A stretch of 64,000 nt of DNA from Hyphomonas sp. UBA5111 (GTDB lineage: Bacteria; Pseudomonadota; Alphaproteobacteria; Caulobacterales; Hyphomonadaceae): assembly GCA_002414505.1 (NCBI GenBank), contig DHZF01000157.1, positions 54,703 to 118,702 of the forward strand, read 5' to 3'. The position numbers and the translations under genes were made by a program. How positions within the stretch are numbered: the stretch's first letter is position 1; the number at the start of each line of letters is the position of its first letter. This document shows, piece after piece, positions 59,808 to 64,000 of this stretch. The notes under the pieces were generated by a model. That model searched no databases, was not told the DNA's origin, and worked only from the letters and a program-made list of their open reading frames with translations.

Positions 59808-61472
59808 TTACTTTAGATTACTTCCCGAAATCGCATGCGCAACGACCGTCCAAACCCCGTTGTCAAATTCAAGACCAACATCCCCGCTGTCTCCGGGAGG
59901 TTTAGTTGGTGTCGCTATCAGGCGTTCAAAGCCCTTGACCGCGGCTAAGCGCGGAGCGCTGGTGAAGAGCAATTCAGGTCCGCTTTGCGGTGTAGCGATA
60001 TTCTCGATGAAAATGCGGAAGACATCATTCGGCCGGTAGGGTGAACGCACTTCATGGGACAGGAGCATAAAAGCGCTCTGCAGGTCGACCTTGCCCTTAC
60101 ACTGTTCGAGGACGCGGTAGAAATGGGTATTATTACCACCATGGTGGGCAATCTGAACGACATTCAATGGGTGCATCGCATCAAGCAGTTGCCGGTGGTA
60201 GGGCTTGTTACCTGATGGTTTGAAGTCCACGCATCCTGTATCGCCGGAGATCAGGATACCCTGCTCATCGGAACGAAGATGGATCACATAGCTGAGCTGA
60301 TTGCTCTCGGTAATGCTCTTCAGTGGAATTGTCTTGTAGAGCGCAAATGCAATTTGGCGTGCCACAGGAAGTTTCGCGCGATGCTTGTCGATTAGGCCGT
60401 TTGATGGGGCGAGCAGAATGAGTTCGAGACCATCGCCTGCACCACTTTTTGCACCAACAAGACTTTCGCTGGCTCCGTGCCACGCAAAGCGCCGCGGCAC
60501 GCCATCCTGAATGGAGCGCGCAAACATCGGAACCTTCTTCTTTTTTAGAGCGATAACGACCTTGTTCAGTTGCGCCGCATTAATGGCGTTCTTAGCATGC
60601 GACTTACGCAACAGATCGAGACGTGTCAGCGCGGTCGTCGGTTGGATGGCCCCGATAATCGGTTCGAAGCCTAGTCGGATCGGCGCGCGGGTGTGGATTC
60701 TCCAGGCGAGATACTCAAGGGGATCCTCGGCTCGGATAGGATCAAGAAAGTCGGCGGTCCCTTCATCCAAGGGCTCATAGAGCATTACCGGCTCGTCCGT
60801 TACCGCGAAAGCGGCGTGGTCTATTGGAACGGATGTGTCTCGTTCAAGCAGTCTTTCATCTATGTCCGCGATTTCTTGCAGGAAGAACTGATCGGGCGGC
60901 ATATTATCCCACTGGCGACGTCCGGCCTCCCGATCAGCCTCCTCATGGTTGCGCGCAAAGAGAAGAATATCTCCATCGCCAGTCTCTATGGCGGTCTGCA
61001 AATCGTCGGCGACCCGGCGAATGTCGAGAACGCGCCGCTTTTGTTCGGCAAGGTATCGCTCTAGTGTCGGTTGCCGTTTCTGCTCGGGATCCGCATCGAA
61101 ATCCCGTGCGAACTTGATAGCTAGTAGATTGCTGTCTTCGAGTGGACGCTCGGGAATCGTTTCTTCAGTATCGTCAGCAACTGGCGGCATCCAAGCCTCA
61201 TCAATACTGACTTGCTCTGACTCAATAATCGCCACCATCCGGTTGAGATGATCGGAATCATAGTGGGTACCGATCAACAGGTTGAGTCGAATGGGGTCAT
61301 CCTCTCTAGTATTCAACGCACCCCGTAGTTTCTGCAGGATATAGTCGTGCGCGAAGCCTCCACCATGCACTCCCGCGTCGGCCAAGATATTTATTGGACG
61401 CTGCGCGTTATCCTGGAACTGCATCAAGATCGACGCGCCCAGATCGACATGGAACATGTCCAGCTTGATCAT
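59808..61472 (-). CDS. MBL-fold protein (ComEC/Rec2-type domain), cargo
   Basis: 554 residues. The metal motif THYDSDHLNRM (about 69-79) is HxDxDH rather than the usual HxHxDH, and a later ISGDTG and AHHGGNN match the ComEC-type MBL branch. No membrane helices. Members of this branch are found as single genes in defence and mobile islands; nuclease or phosphodiesterase activity is likely but the target is unknown. ATG at 61472 is preceded by GGGAGG. It sits in reverse between the CopG-like gene and trbB, so it is inserted cargo. A small frame 23 bp upstream may be its operon partner. Confidence 0.75.
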   Translation of the reverse strand: MIKLDMFHVDLGASILMQFQDNAQRPINILADAGVHGGGFAHDYILQKLRGALNTREDDPIRLNLLIGTHYDSDHLNRMVAIIESEQVSIDEAWMPPVADDTEETIPERPLEDSNLLAIKFARDFDADPEQKRQPTLERYLAEQKRRVLDIRRVADDLQTAIETGDGDILLFARNHEEADREAGRRQWDNMPPDQFFLQEIADIDERLLERDTSVPIDHAAFAVTDEPVMLYEPLDEGTADFLDPIRAEDPLEYLAWRIHTRAPIRLGFEPIIGAIQPTTALTRLDLLRKSHAKNAINAAQLNKVVIALKKKKVPMFARSIQDGVPRRFAWHGASESLVGAKSGAGDGLELILLAPSNGLIDKHRAKLPVARQIAFALYKTIPLKSITESNQLSYVIHLRSDEQGILISGDTGCVDFKPSGNKPYHRQLLDAMHPLNVVQIAHHGGNNTHFYRVLEQCKGKVDLQSAFMLLSHEVRSPYRPNDVFRIFIENIATPQSGPELLFTSAPRLAAVKGFERLIATPTKPPGDSGDVGLEFDNGVWTVVAHAISGSNLK

Positions 61473-61495
61473 TTGCTCCCTCCCACTCGACCACA

Positions 61496-61675
61496 CTAAT
61501 CCGGCATCTTCGCACACTCCACCAACAATCTCTCATAAATAGAAATTTGTCTTGCCAGCATTGTCTGTCCCCGATCGTCGGTCCAGCTCACCCAACCTCC
61601 TGTAAGGTCCTCCGGCCCCAACTGTGCAGCACTGTTGAGTGCCCTGATGCTGGTCCCATCACCGATGAGGACCAC
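61496..61675 (-). CDS. Small frame upstream of the MBL gene (possible truncated partner)
   Basis: 59 residues from a GTG at 61675: VVLIGDGTSIRALNSAAQLG, then GGWVSWTDDRGQTMLARQIS and ERLLVECAKMPD. Composition is protein-like, and the stop is 23 bp before the MBL start, as in an operon. The frame stays open further upstream into the antisense of trbB, so either the gene starts here or its 5' part was lost on insertion. No family recognised. Confidence 0.4.
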   Translation of the reverse strand: MVLIGDGTSIRALNSAAQLGPEDLTGGWVSWTDDRGQTMLARQISIYERLLVECAKMPD

Positions 61676-61683
61676 TTGCCGCC

Positions 61684-62664
<981 letters not shown>

Positions 62665-62676
62665 GGAGACCGACCG

Positions 62677-63009
62677 ATGTTCTACGACCAGATAAAGGCC
62701 CTCAACCGATCGCTTCACGCCGGCGTACTGCTGGCTTCGGTGAGCATGATATCGCTCCCCGCCCATGCCGCGGGCACGGGCATGCCCTGGGAAGGCCCGC
62801 TCGACCAGATCCTGCAATCGATCGAAGGCCCGGTCGCCCGGATTGTCGCGGTGATCATCATCACGCTGACCGGGCTGACGCTCGCATTCGGCGAGACCTC
62901 TGGCGGATTCCGCAAACTGATCCAGATCGTGTTCGGCCTGTCGATCGCCTTTGCGGCCACATCGTTCTTCCTGACCTTCTTCAGCTTCGGCGGCGGCGCG
63001 GTGCTCTGA
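62677..63009 (+). CDS. trbC: Conjugal pilin TrbC (VirB2-like)
   Basis: 110 residues. A long signal peptide (about 1-31, ending PAHAAG) and two hydrophobic helices (IVAVIIITLTGLTLAFG and FGLSIAFAATSFFLTFF) separated by a short charged loop: the standard VirB2/TrbC pilin. The major subunit of the mating pilus, probably processed by TraF. Stop overlaps the trbD start by one base (TGATG). Confidence 0.9.
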   Translation: MFYDQIKALNRSLHAGVLLASVSMISLPAHAAGTGMPWEGPLDQILQSIEGPVARIVAVIIITLTGLTLAFGETSGGFRKLIQIVFGLSIAFAATSFFLTFFSFGGGAVL

Positions 63010-63263
63010 TGCTCGACGGCTACGAGATCCCCCTCCACCGCTCGCTCGCCGAACCCATCCTGATGGCCGGCGCGCCACGTTCGGCCGCCATCGCCATCGG
63101 GACGCTGTCAGCCGCTTTGGCCCTCGGCTTCCGGCTCTGGATACCGGGGCTTGTGGTCTGGGTGGCGGGACACTCGCTCGCCGTCCTCATGGCCCGGTCC
63201 GATCCGGATTTTCTCGCCGTCGCAATCCGGTCTGCCCGTCACAAGGAACATCTTTCATGCTGA
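63009..63263 (+). CDS. trbD: Conjugal transfer protein TrbD (VirB3-like)
   Basis: 84 residues. YEIPLHRSLAEPILMAGAPR is the VirB3/TrbD signature, followed by two hydrophobic helices (about 25-40 and 44-62) and a basic end. Inner-membrane part of the channel that works with TrbE. Overlaps trbC by one base and trbE by seven. Confidence 0.9.
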   Translation: MLDGYEIPLHRSLAEPILMAGAPRSAAIAIGTLSAALALGFRLWIPGLVVWVAGHSLAVLMARSDPDFLAVAIRSARHKEHLSC

Positions 63264-64000
63264 ACCTTTCCGAATACGCGGCGAAACCGGCACACCTCTC
63301 AGACTACCTCCCCTGGGCGTGCCTCGTCGCGCCGGGCGTCGTCCTCAACAAGGACGGCGCCTTCCAGACAAGCTTCCGCTATCGCGGCCCCGACCTTGAA
63401 AGCTCAACGGAAGCCGAACTCGTTGCGGTGACGGCGCGGGTCAACAATGTGCTCCGCCGGTTCGGATCGGGCTGGGCGCTGTTCTTTGAAGCGGTCCGGC
63501 AGGAGGCCGAGAGTTTACCCGAAAGTGCGTTCGGCGATGCGGCAGCCTGGCTGATCGAGCAAGAGCGGCGCGCATCTGGCGAAGAGACCGGGGCAAGGTA
63601 CGAAAGCACCTACTACCTCACCCTGCTCTGGCTCCCGCCGGCCGATGCGACGGGCCGGGCGGAGAAGGCGCTGATCGAACGGCCCGAAAAGCGGGACGGC
63701 GAAGACTGGCGCCAGCGGCTCGAGCAATTCCGGACACGCGCCGCGCAGACGCTGGACCTGCTCTCGACAGCATTGGATGAGATCCATCCGCTCTCGGATG
63801 CAGAGACGCTCACCTATCTCCATGCCTGCATCTCATCGAAACGCCATCCGGTCGCTGTGCCAGACTTGCCGGTCTTTCTGGATGCCGTGCTTGCCGACGA
63901 ATCCTTCGATGGCGGACTTGAGCCTCGCATTGGCAATGTTCATCTTGCAACGCTGACCCTGCTCGGCTTTCCGACATCAACTCTGCCGGGCATGCTGGAT
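63257..64000 (+). CDS. trbE: Conjugal transfer ATPase TrbE (VirB4-like), partial
   Basis: The first 248 codons are in the window and run off the right edge. The N-terminus LNLSEYAAKPAHLSDYLPW, then GVVLNKDGAFQTSFRYRGPD, is the TrbE/VirB4 N-terminal domain; Walker motifs would come later. It powers pilus assembly. ATG at 63257 overlaps the trbD end by seven bases. No break is visible in the part seen. Confidence 0.92.
   Translation, partial: MLNLSEYAAKPAHLSDYLPWACLVAPGVVLNKDGAFQTSFRYRGPDLESSTEAELVAVTARVNNVLRRFGSGWALFFEAVRQEAESLPESAFGDAAAWLIEQERRASGEETGARYESTYYLTLLWLPPADATGRAEKALIERPEKRDGEDWRQRLEQFRTRAAQTLDLLSTALDEIHPLSDAETLTYLHACISSKRHPVAVPDLPVFLDAVLADESFDGGLEPRIGNVHLATLTLLGFPTSTLPGMLD

Overview
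The window is DNA from an alphaproteobacterium: high GC, dense gene packing with many 4-bp start/stop overlaps, FNR/FixK-type boxes, and P-type (Trb) conjugation genes of the kind found in integrative elements of Hyphomonadales, Sphingomonadales and Rhodobacterales. No rRNA, tRNA, CRISPR array or integrase is visible.

Layout. (1) 1-9.9 kb: lipid genes (patatin-like tail, fatty acid desaturase, FAD oxidoreductase), an orphan Rieske protein, a Met/His-rich secreted protein, an EamA exporter, a complete CnrYXH-type anti-sigma/metal sensor/ECF sigma trio, and a divergent copA-copB copper operon with an FNR-like box between them. (2) 10.3-20 kb: a DUF3644 gene, an ATP-grasp-like gene, and a translationally coupled run of phosphoketolase-like, beta-CASP MBL, AMP/thymidine phosphorylase-like and PRPP synthase genes, then an EF-hand protein behind an FNR box. 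(3) 20.4-43.4 kb: a heavy-metal island with a DUF305/persulfide dioxygenase-like/CsoR operon, a Cus-type copper efflux operon with CusF-like proteins, a mer operon, a Czc-type efflux operon, MerR regulators with recognisable 19-bp-spacer promoters, and several decayed genes (potassium channel fragment, CDF transporter, merF scar, truncated czcN-like gene, czcC with an internal stop). (4) 43.5-64 kb: backbone of a conjugative element: paired DUF6499/DUF2285 genes, ardA, parB, DUF736, AlpA-like HTH, traF, relaxase, traG, copG-like gene and trbB-trbC-trbD-trbE.

Two cargo insertions interrupt the transfer backbone. Between the relaxase and traG lies a compact, more A+T-rich cassette: a tandem-domain class III nucleotide cyclase overlapping a cysteine-rich protein with an E2-like HxN...C motif, divergent from a WYL-domain regulator overlapping a cyclic-nucleotide-binding four-helix membrane protein. 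I read this as a Pycsar-like antiphage system with a ubiquitin-conjugation-like accessory and a dedicated regulator; it is the best candidate for an undescribed system. Between the copG-like gene and trbB, on the opposite strand, lies an MBL-fold protein preceded by a small open frame.

The genes work together as a mobile element carrying mercury, copper and divalent-cation efflux, anti-restriction and probable phage defence, next to chromosomal genes for metal sensing and low-oxygen carbon and nucleotide metabolism. All function calls are from reading motifs by eye; no database search was run.
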